Shown here piece by piece: positions 7,832 through 16,449 of a DNA stretch of 64,000 nt. The first letter of the stretch is position 1; each line of letters begins with the position of its first letter. The stretch is from Allobacillus saliphilus (GTDB lineage: Bacteria > Bacillota > Bacilli > Bacillales > Alkalibacillaceae). The stretch covers positions 62,001-126,000 of the forward strand of contig NZ_JAGSIE010000009.1 of NCBI RefSeq assembly GCF_018138385.1. The letters run 5' to 3'. The notes under the pieces were generated by a model. That model saw nothing but the letters and a program-made list of their open reading frames with translations, searched no databases and had not been told where the DNA came from. A program made the position numbers and the translations under genes.

Positions 7832-8352
7832 TACCATCCTCCCCTTCCCTTGTTATATTTTTCTAAAGCTTTATTTTCCATTGGAATTCGCTTGGACATT
7901 AGTCCTATGTGTAAGATTGGGAATATAATGGCTGACCAATAAGCATGAAATAATAAAGAAATGACGATAAATTCAAAGAACACGATCCAATAATTTGGAT
8001 GTTTCACTACTCGAAATAGTCCTTTATTGACGAGTTTTGCCCCTGGAAGTACAATGACTTTCGTATTCCAGTAGCGTCCCATTGTTTGCAGTAGCCAAAA
8101 ACGTAAAAGCTGAAGTAAGACAAAACTTATAAACCATACGACAGATAAAGGGGCTTGCAATTGATGGTTGTAATATGCTTCAATAAGCAACGCCAGGAAG
8201 AACAGCGTGTGTACCCATACGATCAGTTTATAATAAGGATCTTGTATCTCTATCGCACCTTGTGCTTTCTGATATTTTTCATTCGACTTGGCGAGTCGTA
8301 ACTCAAGAAGTCGTTGTAGGATGAGATAAAACCAGATTCCGAGATAAATCAT
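7831..8352 (-). CDS. ypbQ: Isoprenylcysteine carboxyl methyltransferase-family protein, alkylpyrone O-methyltransferase (BpsB/YpbQ)
   Basis: 173 residues with four or five membrane segments and the family C-terminal region VVKHPNYWIVFFEF (SAM-binding KHPNY/E pattern) in the ICMT superfamily. It overlaps the type III polyketide synthase gene by four bases (ATGA). In B. subtilis the same pair (bpsA-bpsB) makes alkylpyrones and O-methylates them. The assignment rests on motif plus gene neighbourhood. Confidence 0.9.
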   Translation of the reverse strand: MIYLGIWFYLILQRLLELRLAKSNEKYQKAQGAIEIQDPYYKLIVWVHTLFFLALLIEAYYNHQLQAPLSVVWFISFVLLQLLRFWLLQTMGRYWNTKVIVLPGAKLVNKGLFRVVKHPNYWIVFFEFIVISLLFHAYWSAIIFPILHIGLMSKRIPMENKALEKYNKGRGGW

Positions 8353-9413
8353 TTTATACGCTCCAATAAAAGCATTTCAGATGAGAACCCCGGTCCTAAT
8401 GCGGTCACTAGGTGCTTACCTTCTTTTTTGGACGTTTCTTCATTCAAAAATGCTTCCAATACAAAAAGGACGGTTGCTGAAGACATATTTCCGTATTGCT
8501 GTAGAATGGTTGAAGAAAGTAGAACATTTTGATGTTCATATAGCAGTTCTTCAATATTTTTAAGTATTTTTTTACCGCCCGGATGAGCGATCATCTGATT
8601 GATATCCCTTAATTCAACGCTGTTACCAGAAAGAAAATCATCTAAGTGGTCTTTCCAAAATGTATTCACAAGTTCGGGTATTTCACGGGAAAAGATGACG
8701 TGAAACCCATCATCCTTTACATCCCATCCCATAAGATCCATAGAGTTTTTCTTTATTCTCGAACTGGAGGCGGTCAATTGAAACTGTAAGCTGCCTTCAA
8801 TAGAAGGGTGATTCGCTCCCAACAGTAATACAGCTCCCGCTCCATCTGAAAATATAGCTGCACCGACAATATCTTTAGGTGTTAAGTCATCTGGATGAAA
8901 AGCGACACTCGCCAATTCGGTAGCAACTAATAAAACGGATTTAGTTGGGTGTGCTTTTAAGTAATCGTAAGCACGAGACAACCCACTGGCGCCACCTGCG
9001 CAACCTAGACCAAATAAAGGCATGCGTGTAATCCGGTCGTTCAAATCTAACCGGTTGATAAGTTCTGCATCTAACGTTGGTGTTAATATGCCTGTACTAT
9101 TGACGGTTATGATGGCATCAATATCAGATAACTGTAATTGTGTTTGGTTGTTCATACATTTGCTAACGGCTTCATAAGCAAGTTGAACTCCGTGTTCTTC
9201 ATATAGTTTGTTCCGTTCTTCAAACGATCTTCGTTGCTGAAAAAAAGAAGGATGAACAACAAAGTGGCGTTTACTGATATCCGCTTGGTCGAACACATTT
9301 AAAAATCGACGTAATCGCCGATCTGATACAAAGGAACTGATGAATTCTTTTGCATCCTCTTGCGTTAATTGCTGTTCGGGAACAGCTGTACCAATCGAAT
9401 GAATCATAGCCAT
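8349..9413 (-). CDS. bpsA: Type III polyketide synthase (BpsA/BcsA, chalcone synthase family)
   Basis: 354 residues of thiolase-like fold. The catalytic triad is visible: Cys in LFGLGCAGGASGL, His in IAHPGGKKIL, Asn in QYGNMSSATV. The B. subtilis enzyme condenses long-chain acyl-CoA with malonyl-CoA to alkylpyrones. The downstream overlapping gene encodes the matching O-methyltransferase, and a sulfurtransferase gene overlaps in turn, so three genes form one tight transcript. The ATG at 9413 follows AGGAGGAA. Confidence 0.95.
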   Translation of the reverse strand: MAMIHSIGTAVPEQQLTQEDAKEFISSFVSDRRLRRFLNVFDQADISKRHFVVHPSFFQQRRSFEERNKLYEEHGVQLAYEAVSKCMNNQTQLQLSDIDAIITVNSTGILTPTLDAELINRLDLNDRITRMPLFGLGCAGGASGLSRAYDYLKAHPTKSVLLVATELASVAFHPDDLTPKDIVGAAIFSDGAGAVLLLGANHPSIEGSLQFQLTASSSRIKKNSMDLMGWDVKDDGFHVIFSREIPELVNTFWKDHLDDFLSGNSVELRDINQMIAHPGGKKILKNIEELLYEHQNVLLSSTILQQYGNMSSATVLFVLEAFLNEETSKKEGKHLVTALGPGFSSEMLLLERIK

Positions 9414-9444
9414 ATTGGTGTTCCTCCTTCATTTCATGACTGAT

Positions 9445-10947
9445 TTAAGAAAGAGAAATTCCATAGATATCTGAATACTTGTTTGTTAAGTATTTGACAA
9501 GATATTGATGGTTTAACCCTTCTCCTGTTACGTCTTTCAGTAAATCGAGAGGTTCTTTCATGCTGCCATGCTGGTGAATATGCTTATTTAACCATTCTTT
9601 AATCTTTTTAAGTTCGTTTTGTTCGATTGCTTGCTCTATATTGATTTCTTTTTCAAGTGTATGTTTAAACTGAGCTCCATAGATATAGCCCAATGCATAA
9701 GAAGGAAAGTAGCCAAAGTCTCCACCAGCCCAATGAATGTCCTGTAATACGCCTTCGCGGTCTGTGGATGGCTCTATTCCTAAGTAATCTTTCATTTTGT
9801 CGTTCCAAATGCCTGGTAAATCTTTTACGTTTAAATCACCATTTAATAATCCTTTTTCAATTTCATATCGAAGCATGATATGTAATGCATAAGTCATTTC
9901 ATCTGCTTCAATCCGAATAAACGACGGTTTCACTTCATTGATTGATCGATAGAATTCATTCGGTGCAAGGTTTTTAAACGATTCAGGCGCATAGGTTAAA
10001 AATGTTGAGTAATTGGTATTCCAAAATGCTTTACTTCTTCCAATAAAGTTTTCCCAAAATAATGATTGTGATTCATGTATTCCCATTGAAGTTGCTGAGC
10101 AAACCGGTAATCCATAGAGTTTAGGATCGAACCCCTGCTCATATAAAGCGTGTCCACCTTCATGAATGGTTCCGAATACAGCTGTCCGAAAATCCTTCTC
10201 ATCATAATTTGTTGTCACCCGAACGTCTTGAGGATTGATTCCAATCGCAAAAGGGTGAACAGTTTCATCCAATCGTCCTGCTTCGAAATCATACCCCATT
10301 TGATCGAGTACATGTAAGGCAAATGCCTCTTGCTTTTCTTTCGGGAACTGAACGGTAATTTGATCGATCTGTGGTTTGAAAGATGAAGCTTTCACTTGTT
10401 CGATTAAACGGGATAAATCCTTTTGTAGCTTCGGAAACACACCATCTAACGTATCGACAGTCATGCCTGGTTCATAATGTTTTAAATGTGCATTATAAAT
10501 ATGACCTTCATAACCCCAATAATCCGCAAACCGAATATTATAATCGACGATTTTTTCTAAATAAGGCTGAAACATAGAATAGTCGTCTTTTTCCTTAGCT
10601 TCCTGCCAAACCGATTCGGATTCAGAAGTGAACTGAACAAACGCTTTGAATTCTTCGACAGGTATTTTATGATGAAAATCATATTCACGTTGGACTAATT
10701 CAATCGAGCGTCGGATATACGGATTTTCAGAAAGGCGTAGTTCATCAATGAATTCTTTCATTCGATCGGACGTCTGTAATTGATGAAGCCTTTCTGACAA
10801 ATAAGATAATGTTTCGGAACGTTGTTTAATGCCTTTTCTAGGTGCTTTTGTCCGAAGATCCCAAGCGATTAAATTACTAGCTTCCCTGTAATGTGAGATC
10901 TTCTTAAATTCATCCAAAAATGATTGTTCTTTTTTTGTAAGTTTCAC
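9445..10947 (-). CDS. ypwA: Carboxypeptidase Taq (metallopeptidase family M32)
   Basis: A 500-residue cytosolic zinc carboxypeptidase, same length as B. subtilis YpwA. The zinc site HEGGHALYEQG (HEXXH) lies near residue 262, followed by the M32 signatures GIHESQSLFWEN (third ligand Glu) and a C-terminal GYFPSYALGYIYGAQ. It removes C-terminal residues with broad specificity. It sits on the same strand between bpsA and ypsC, 31 and 18 bases away. Confidence 0.95.
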   Translation of the reverse strand: MKLTKKEQSFLDEFKKISHYREASNLIAWDLRTKAPRKGIKQRSETLSYLSERLHQLQTSDRMKEFIDELRLSENPYIRRSIELVQREYDFHHKIPVEEFKAFVQFTSESESVWQEAKEKDDYSMFQPYLEKIVDYNIRFADYWGYEGHIYNAHLKHYEPGMTVDTLDGVFPKLQKDLSRLIEQVKASSFKPQIDQITVQFPKEKQEAFALHVLDQMGYDFEAGRLDETVHPFAIGINPQDVRVTTNYDEKDFRTAVFGTIHEGGHALYEQGFDPKLYGLPVCSATSMGIHESQSLFWENFIGRSKAFWNTNYSTFLTYAPESFKNLAPNEFYRSINEVKPSFIRIEADEMTYALHIMLRYEIEKGLLNGDLNVKDLPGIWNDKMKDYLGIEPSTDREGVLQDIHWAGGDFGYFPSYALGYIYGAQFKHTLEKEINIEQAIEQNELKKIKEWLNKHIHQHGSMKEPLDLLKDVTGEGLNHQYLVKYLTNKYSDIYGISLS

Positions 10948-10965
10948 TGTTTAAGCACCTGCTCC

Positions 10966-12102
10966 CTACTTTGGTTTCCGTCCAAAATATTGATAATAGT
11001 CCGTTCGAATAAATCCATTAAATAGCTTTCTCTTCTTCGTAGCTTTTTTGCCGTATAACTGTTCAAAGTTTTCGTTAGACGTTAATAGATAAACACTCCA
11101 GGTCGGATGATTATCCATAATGCTCCCTATGGATTGATACATCTTCTCTACTTCTTTCTTTTCACCAATCCGATCACCGTATGGCGGATTTCCGATCAGG
11201 TAACCACCTTCAGTTCTAGGTTTAAAATCTTCTACCCGCATTTGCTTAAATTGAATAAGGTCTCCTAGTCCAGCTTCCAATGCATTTTGCTCAGAGATTT
11301 GAATGGCTTTCGGATCTAAATCACTGCCTTGAATGTCTAATGGTTGATCATAATTGGCTAAGTCCTCAGCCTCTTCAAGCGCGCGCTCCCAAATATCTTG
11401 TGGGAGTGTATTCCATTCTTCAGCCGCAAAGCTTCGATTGAATCCAGGGGCGATATTTTGACCAATTAAAGCGGCTTCAATTGGTATCGTTCCAGATCCG
11501 GCGAATGGGTCGACAAATGTCCGGTCTGGTCGCCAATTCGTCAATTGGATTAAAGCGGCTGCCAATGTTTCTTTAAGAGGTGCCTCCACTTGGTCAATTC
11601 GGTATCCTCTTTTATGCAATCCGGCTCCAGAGGCATCCAGCGATAAAGTGACTTGGTCCTTCAATATGGAAACTTCCACTTTGTACCGGGGTCCTGTTTC
11701 AGGTAACGCGGTAAAGATCTTTTTTCGTTCTTGAATTTTTTTCACAATTGCTTTTTTAACGATTCGTTGACTATCCGGTACCGAATAGAGTTTAGATTTA
11801 TGAGATTTACCTACGACATGAATAAAGCCTTCTTCTTCAATCCATTCATGCCATGGCAGCTCAAATGTCAGGTCAAATAGTTCTTCAAACGAAAAAGCGG
11901 AAAATTGCCCTATCATAATTTTAATACGATCTGCGGTTCGCAACCAAATGTTCGTTCGGGCGATTCCTGCTAAATCGGATTCAAATATGACACGGCCATT
12001 TTCCGTTTGAATGTTTTCGTATCCGAGTTGTTTGATTTCTTCTTTGACAAGACCTTCGAGCCCCATTGCTGCTGTAGCAATCAATGTTACATTGTCTTTC
12101 AA
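10966..12102 (-). CDS. ypsC: THUMP-domain RNA N2-guanine methyltransferase (YpsC/RlmL-N type)
   Basis: 378 residues: an N-terminal ferredoxin-like plus THUMP region (about 1-155), then a Rossmann methyltransferase. SAM motif I is DPFAGSGTIPIEAA and the catalytic motif is NPPYGDRIG. It is likely to methylate a guanine of 23S rRNA. The start is a TTG at 12102: the conserved N-terminus LIATAAMGLE begins directly after it, and the nearest upstream ATG is out of frame. As in B. subtilis, it lies next to rnpB. Confidence 0.92.
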   Translation of the reverse strand: MKDNVTLIATAAMGLEGLVKEEIKQLGYENIQTENGRVIFESDLAGIARTNIWLRTADRIKIMIGQFSAFSFEELFDLTFELPWHEWIEEEGFIHVVGKSHKSKLYSVPDSQRIVKKAIVKKIQERKKIFTALPETGPRYKVEVSILKDQVTLSLDASGAGLHKRGYRIDQVEAPLKETLAAALIQLTNWRPDRTFVDPFAGSGTIPIEAALIGQNIAPGFNRSFAAEEWNTLPQDIWERALEEAEDLANYDQPLDIQGSDLDPKAIQISEQNALEAGLGDLIQFKQMRVEDFKPRTEGGYLIGNPPYGDRIGEKKEVEKMYQSIGSIMDNHPTWSVYLLTSNENFEQLYGKKATKKRKLFNGFIRTDYYQYFGRKPK

Positions 12103-12149
12103 AAGTATTCATTCCCTTCGAGGGCTCCAACTCTATGTATAAAAAAATT

Positions 12150-12560
12150 GACCGATAAATGCTACATAAGCCATGTTCTGTTCCTTTGTACTGCAAACGG
12201 TGGTCAGCCTCGTACTCCGGTGTAACCATCTATCTGCAGACTTGAATCACAAGTCTGCCTCTATGCTAGGTTGAATTCCCTGCAATAGAGCGCCCCTACC
12301 TTATTTTGGGTTTCTCACTCGAGGGGTTTACCGCGTTCCACCTTGATTGTTTCCAATCAAGCTCGTCTCTGTGGCACTTTAAAGGGTTATGGACCATATC
12401 CGTTCAGGACGTAGGTCGAAACCCTGCCGTCAGCGATTACTCGCTGCCTTGACTTATTGTTTCGTCAAGCACGAACACTACAAGCATCTCAGCTTGTGTG
12501 AGCATGGACTTTCCTCTCGTAAACATATACGAGCGGTTACTTGAGCATTTATCGAATTTA
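12150..12560 (-). ncRNA. rnpB: RNase P RNA (type B)
   Basis: The catalytic RNA of RNase P, which matures tRNA 5' ends. P1 is formed by CGATAAATGCT (12554 downward) and AGCATTTATCG (to 12153). Universally conserved pieces are visible in order on the minus strand: GAGAGGAAAGUCCAUGCUC, GACGGCAGGGUU, GUGCCACAG, GUGGAACGCGGUAAACCCC, CGAGUGAGAAACCCAAA, UUUGCAGUAC and ACAGAACAUGGCUUA. The sequence follows the B. subtilis type B molecule closely. Ends are approximate to a few bases. The neighbours ypsC and gpsB are the same as in B. subtilis. Confidence 0.97.
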
Positions 12561-12573
12561 GTTTAGTTCATTC

Positions 12574-12582
12574 ATTATATCA
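12574..12582 (-). promoter_or_regulatory. Extended -10 promoter of rnpB
   Basis: TGATATAAT on the minus strand, i.e. TATAAT (12574-12579) with an upstream TG. No good -35 is seen at the usual spacing. Transcription would start near 12567, just before P1. Confidence 0.65.
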
Positions 12583-12634
12583 TAGAAAGAAGGGCCAATA
12601 TAAGTAATTTGCTGGAAATTTATTTTTGTTAGCC

Positions 12635-12919
12635 TTAGTATTTTTTTCCAAACACAGCTTTTTCAAGGTTCGACAAACGTTGTAGCACATCAGCATTCAC
12701 TTGGGAGCGTGGCATTGAACCAGTTGGTGCGTTTGTTGAGCTCGCTTGTGTCAGTCGGCTTACTTCTTCTTTCAGACGCGTAATTTCTTTTTGGAACTGT
12801 TCATAATCTTGAATGACAACATCTAAGAACTCGTCCACTTCATCTTGGTTGTAGCCTCGCATCGTTGTTTTAAATTCTTTATCCAGTATTTCCTGTGATG
12901 TTAAATTAATTCCTCTCAT
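12635..12919 (-). CDS. gpsB: Cell-cycle protein GpsB
   Basis: A 94-residue DivIVA-like protein that links septal and side-wall peptidoglycan synthesis and binds class A penicillin-binding proteins. The N-terminal membrane-binding/PBP-binding region reads LDKEFKTTMRGYNQDEVDEFLD; a coiled coil covers residues 35-60; a Ser/Thr-rich linker and a C-terminal trimerisation helix (ADVLQRLSNLEKAVFG) follow. The ATG at 12919 has GGAGG nine bases upstream; the ATG two codons earlier is too close. Its likely partner PonA is encoded 3.5 kb away. Confidence 0.95.
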   Translation of the reverse strand: MRGINLTSQEILDKEFKTTMRGYNQDEVDEFLDVVIQDYEQFQKEITRLKEEVSRLTQASSTNAPTGSMPRSQVNADVLQRLSNLEKAVFGKKY

Positions 12920-12938
12920 TTCCATTCACCTCCACGAT

Positions 12939-13487
12939 CTATAACTCATTCATCTCTCTAGCAACATCTTCTAATGTAAAAGAAGAAATAACATCCATTT
13001 CATACATATGATTTTGTTGGTATGTTCTTGCCAAATCCTCGAAATATTTCGGTGAACCCCCGTATTCCTCTTCATAAACGAGGATACAACCGTCTGTTTT
13101 TTCGATAAACCATTTATCTTTGATGACATATTGCCGAGGGTGCTCGTATGGTTTGTTTATTAAAGGTTGATAAAAATCAGCTTGCTTAATCATTTGATAA
13201 TATTTTTCCTGAACGCGCTCTTTCCATACTTTCTCTTGTTCCATAAACGGAGGAACAATAGCTGTATGAATGGTATATGTTTCTTTTAGTTCTTGAATGA
13301 GTTCAAATGCCCATGTTTCTACCCCTGGTTGTCCTGAAAGAAGCACCCACTCAACACCTTCATCCAAAAAGCGTAGAAGGGAGCGTTTTATAGCTTCTTT
13401 AATAACGAGAATTTTCTCATCTTTGTCATTTCGGATATTCAATTCGTATGGTTTATATCCTGTTATGGTAATTGCATTCATCGTCAT
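12939..13487 (-). CDS. ypsA: YpsA, SLOG-superfamily protein linked to cell division
   Basis: 182 residues, DUF1273. The conserved N-terminus ITITGYKPYELNIR and a nucleotide-binding-type loop WVLLSGQPGVETWAFE match YpsA of B. subtilis and S. aureus, where it affects FtsZ-dependent division and genetically interacts with GpsB, the next gene. No Shine-Dalgarno lies before the ATG at 13487 or the ATG at 13481. Instead an extended -10 element ends six bases upstream, suggesting a leaderless message (inference). Confidence 0.92.
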   Translation of the reverse strand: MTMNAITITGYKPYELNIRNDKDEKILVIKEAIKRSLLRFLDEGVEWVLLSGQPGVETWAFELIQELKETYTIHTAIVPPFMEQEKVWKERVQEKYYQMIKQADFYQPLINKPYEHPRQYVIKDKWFIEKTDGCILVYEEEYGGSPKYFEDLARTYQQNHMYEMDVISSFTLEDVAREMNEL

Positions 13488-13493
13488 AATATC

Positions 13494-13502
13494 AGTATAA
13501 CA
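13494..13502 (-). promoter_or_regulatory. Extended -10 element directly upstream of ypsA
   Basis: TGTTATACT on the minus strand: TATACT (13494-13499) with TG one base further upstream. The predicted start of transcription falls on or next to the A of the ypsA ATG. There is no clear -35, because the cdd terminator occupies that space. Confidence 0.5.
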
Positions 13503-13507
13503 AAAAA

Positions 13508-13529
13508 AGAGCTAGATTTCTCTAGCTCT
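13508..13529 (-). terminator. Intrinsic terminator after cdd
   Basis: AGAGCTAGA / TCTAGCTCT with a four-base loop, followed on the minus strand by seven T residues. Confidence 0.9.
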
Positions 13530-13545
13530 TCTGACATAATTTAAT

Positions 13546-13959
13546 CTATTTTTCACCTTGACCCGATCTCAGGTCTGCTGTAGTGAACGAATAAGGCAAT
13601 AATTTTTCAATCGTCGTTTCTTCAATCTCTCCAGTTCGACTAGCCATATAGATTGGCGTATCAGGTGAAAAGAATTCAGCCATCACTTGTCTACATGAGC
13701 CACACGGCGAAACAGGTCGGTCGGTATTGGCAATAACAGCAAGTTGGTCAAAATCTTTATCCCCTTCTGAAACAGCTTTGAAAATAGCTACTCGCTCTGC
13801 ACAACAGCTAACTGGATAAGCAGCATTCTCAATATTGCAGCCTTGATATACTTTACCGCTTTTCATTAAAATGGCTGCACCAACTGGAAACTTCGAATAA
13901 GGTACATAAGCTTTGTCTAACATCTCTTTTGCCAAATTCATTAATTCTTCTCGTTTCAT
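13546..13959 (-). CDS. cdd: Cytidine deaminase
   Basis: Deaminates (deoxy)cytidine to (deoxy)uridine in pyrimidine salvage. The 137-residue length matches the homotetrameric bacterial form. Zinc ligands and catalytic Glu are visible in CAERVAIF and PCGSCRQVM, preceded by GCNIENAAYPVSC, which binds the ribose. The transcript ends at the hairpin 13508-13529. Confidence 0.96.
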   Translation of the reverse strand: MKREELMNLAKEMLDKAYVPYSKFPVGAAILMKSGKVYQGCNIENAAYPVSCCAERVAIFKAVSEGDKDFDQLAVIANTDRPVSPCGSCRQVMAEFFSPDTPIYMASRTGEIEETTIEKLLPYSFTTADLRSGQGEK

Positions 13960-14003
13960 TTACGTTTCCCCTTTTTCTATTATATAAAAATTATACCTCA
14001 TCA

Positions 14004-14417
14004 TTATTGAGCCTCAAATTGATCTAATACCAGTTCGAAATTATATAGAACCGAATGATATAGTTCCATGAACCTCTTTCTTCTGACGTCATGAAAATAA
14101 CTATGTAAAATCATAATTTCGAGGTTATCTTTTGTATTTGTAATTTGATTTGGAAAAATAGGAAGTTTGTGAACGAGTTCATGCGCATCTGTCTCCCACT
14201 TTTCAATTTGTTCAAATAGCGGATAAGTTTCTTTTTTAACGATAGCAAAGTCGTCATAGTCTTTACGATTAAACTTTCTACCTTCCGAATATTGATGAAG
14301 TAAGTTCTCGAGTAAATTTTCTTTTAAATCTTTTGTAAACGCGATAAATTCTTCCATGATCTCACCTACCAGTGATGATAATGTATCATGAAAAAGCCTA
14401 TCGCGCCAATCATTCAT
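14004..14417 (-). CDS. yppE: YppE family protein (DUF1798)
   Basis: A 137-residue helical, soluble protein of the DUF1798/YppE family, known from a four-helix-bundle structure but without known function. The C-terminal LEIMILHSYFHDVRRKRFMELYHSVLYNFELVL is the family's most conserved part (shown here as LHSYFHDVRRKRF). The ATG at 14417 directly follows the stop of the small gene upstream, so the two are translationally coupled. It shares the neighbourhood with yppC, as in B. subtilis. Confidence 0.85.
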   Translation of the reverse strand: MNDWRDRLFHDTLSSLVGEIMEEFIAFTKDLKENLLENLLHQYSEGRKFNRKDYDDFAIVKKETYPLFEQIEKWETDAHELVHKLPIFPNQITNTKDNLEIMILHSYFHDVRRKRFMELYHSVLYNFELVLDQFEAQ

Positions 14418-14597
14418 TTATTTTTTGACTTGTGCTTTTGAAAAGAAACGATTTTCTAAAATCGTTAACTCTCTTTCCAATCGTCCTAATGATTTTAATA
14501 GTAATTCCTTTCGAACGTGATCTTCTTTAATGATTTGTTTTTTCATAATTGGCGTCCTCCTTTGTATTCGCTTAGCTATACGATTACACGCCATCAT
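14418..14597 (-). CDS. Small basic protein of unknown function with two possible starts
   Basis: I do not recognise this gene. From the ATG at 14597, behind AAGGAG, it has 59 residues with a basic N-terminus (NRIAKRIQRR). From an in-frame ATG at 14546, behind AAGGAGG, it has 42 residues starting MKKQIIKEDHVRK. Both starts have good ribosome sites, so either or both forms could be made. The C-terminal half is a charged helix, SLGRLERELTILENR, likely coiled coil. It sits between yppC and yppE and touches yppE directly. Confidence 0.65.
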   Translation of the reverse strand: MMACNRIAKRIQRRTPIMKKQIIKEDHVRKELLLKSLGRLERELTILENRFFSKAQVKK

Positions 14598-14654
14598 AAG
14601 AAACTCCTTCAAGCGTGACAAAACTAGAAAGATACCGACAAAGAATCTCTTGAA

Positions 14655-15617
14655 CTACTTTTTCTCAGCAAAGGAATCTTTCGCCTTTTCGATTGTATTC
14701 GTCAAATTCGCCAATGCAGATCGCTTTGTATAAAATTGTTCACCGATTGTTTTGATCTCTTTTAATGGAGCATCCTTAAACCATCTCTTTTTAACTTTTT
14801 TCCGGTCGTACCAATCCGTCCGTCTTTCCACTAATTGATGTTTTGTATTAGCGAAAGATTGATCTAACGTTGGCGTCTCAATATGCTTTTCGTTTAAAAA
14901 TTGCTCATATTCCATTCTGCTCCCTGTTACCTCTATTCGATCTGCAAAAGATTTGAATAAAGGGTAATGATTCGGATCGAATAATATGGATGCTATTTTC
15001 TTTCCGAATTGGATGCGCTTTGTCACTTGCTTAAAGCGCGGAACAAAATCGCCGTACAGGTCGCCTTTTAACGTAGGTAATAGCACGGCATTCATATGAA
15101 AAATCGATTGAAGATGATATGGAATGCGACGGAACACTTTCTTTTGAAATGGATCATTCTCAATAATCGGGTGCTGGATTAAGTTTTGTTCATTAATGAT
15201 TTGGGCATATAATAGATGATTCAGGTCTTTATTCTTATAAAATTTATACCACATCTTTTCCATGAAAGCCGAAACGTGAAAGTGTTTCAATAGAAAAAAC
15301 ATCGGTCTTTTTTGTTCTACGGATAGCTGGTAGATGAGTAATTGAGGGTAAGCATCCTGAAAAATATACCAGTTCGCACTTTCATAGGTTAAATAAAGAG
15401 ATTTCAATTCTTGTTTTGACAAAAGGTTTTGGTATGTTTCTGTTGATAAGTCCGTCATATTCCAGCCTGCATTCCGGGAGACAAAGCTCGCCAAAAATGC
15501 CCATTGTATATCCGGGTAACGCTCGTAAAAGGCCAAGTAAGCTTTTGTTCTAGATACATTATCGATATTATGTTTTTCTGTTTGCTCCTTTATATAGTGA
15601 ATCCATAGCTGAACCAT
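14655..15617 (-). CDS. yppC: YppC family protein (DUF2515)
   Basis: 320 residues, same length as B. subtilis YppC. Family features are the early NVSRTKAYLAFYERYPDIQW-type block (here YLAFYERYPDIQWAFLAS), VSRNAGWNMTDL and FEA/E-rich helices, and the C-terminal TDWYDRKKVKKRWF. Its function is unknown. It is divergent from recU, as in B. subtilis, sharing the 224-base region 15618-15841. Confidence 0.88.
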   Translation of the reverse strand: MVQLWIHYIKEQTEKHNIDNVSRTKAYLAFYERYPDIQWAFLASFVSRNAGWNMTDLSTETYQNLLSKQELKSLYLTYESANWYIFQDAYPQLLIYQLSVEQKRPMFFLLKHFHVSAFMEKMWYKFYKNKDLNHLLYAQIINEQNLIQHPIIENDPFQKKVFRRIPYHLQSIFHMNAVLLPTLKGDLYGDFVPRFKQVTKRIQFGKKIASILFDPNHYPLFKSFADRIEVTGSRMEYEQFLNEKHIETPTLDQSFANTKHQLVERRTDWYDRKKVKKRWFKDAPLKEIKTIGEQFYTKRSALANLTNTIEKAKDSFAEKK

Positions 15618-15782
15618 GTATCTCTTCCTTCATGTGTTTTTTATACAGTATGTACAAAGGAGCCTGAACAAAAACATTGGATTTGATATATTACAATGGT
15701 CGCATTAGGAAGCTACTCTATTGTTTGGTAAAATGGATAGAAAACACACGTTTGATAGAATAAGATTTAACGATATTGTTAA

Positions 15783-15810
15783 ATGACAGCAAACATACTT
15801 CTGATACAAT
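15783..15810 (+). promoter_or_regulatory. Sigma-A promoter of recU-ponA
   Basis: ATGACA (15783-15788), a 16-base spacer and TACAAT (15805-15810), each one mismatch from consensus, 31 bases before the recU ATG. The rest of the 15618-15782 interval shows nothing else clear. Confidence 0.6.
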
Positions 15811-15841
15811 GAAGTAAGGCTTTCATGAAAGGAAGGTAACG

Positions 15842-16447
15842 ATGAATTATCCAAATGGAAAAAAAGCCACCAAACCAACGGCAATCAATCGCTCGAAAAA
15901 CGTATTGAATACATACGGGAATCGCGGGATGACCCTCGAAAATGAAATTGTCGAAACGAATAAGTTTTATTTAGATACAAATATTGCTGTCATTCATAAA
16001 AAACCAACACCTATTCAAGTCGTACAAGTCGACTATCCGAAACGTAGTGCAGCAACCATTAAAGAAGCCTATTATCGTAGGCCTTCAACGACAGATTTCA
16101 ATGGATTGTATAAAGGCAGATATGTTGACTTTGAAGCAAAAGAAACGAATAATAAGACGTCTTTGCCATTCTCTAATATTCATGAACACCAAGTAGAGCA
16201 TATGCGACGAGTCGATCAACATGGGGGCATTTGTTTTTTCATTATCCGATTTAAACCTTTAAATGAAACTTTTCTGTTGCCAATACGTCCATTTATACGG
16301 GCTTGGGATACAGAATTTGATGGGAAACGTAAATCCCTTCCCTATAACTTTATAAAAGAAAACGGTTTTGAAATTCCTTTTAGATTACAAGCAAAGGTTG
16401 ACTACATCAAAGTCATCGAGAAGGTATACATTAACGGAGGAGATTGA
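15842..16447 (+). CDS. recU: Holliday junction resolvase RecU
   Basis: Cleaves Holliday junctions in recombination and chromosome segregation. 201 residues. The nuclease core is visible as RGMTLENEIVETN (catalytic Glu), PSTTDFNGLYKGRYVDFEAKET (catalytic Asp, the E-x-K pair in DFEAKE), and HQVEHM. The ATG follows GGAAGG. It overlaps the region just before ponA: the recU TGA lies between the ponA ribosome site and its ATG, an arrangement conserved in Bacilli. Confidence 0.96.
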   Translation: MNYPNGKKATKPTAINRSKNVLNTYGNRGMTLENEIVETNKFYLDTNIAVIHKKPTPIQVVQVDYPKRSAATIKEAYYRRPSTTDFNGLYKGRYVDFEAKETNNKTSLPFSNIHEHQVEHMRRVDQHGGICFFIIRFKPLNETFLLPIRPFIRAWDTEFDGKRKSLPYNFIKENGFEIPFRLQAKVDYIKVIEKVYINGGD

Positions 16448-16449
16448 TT

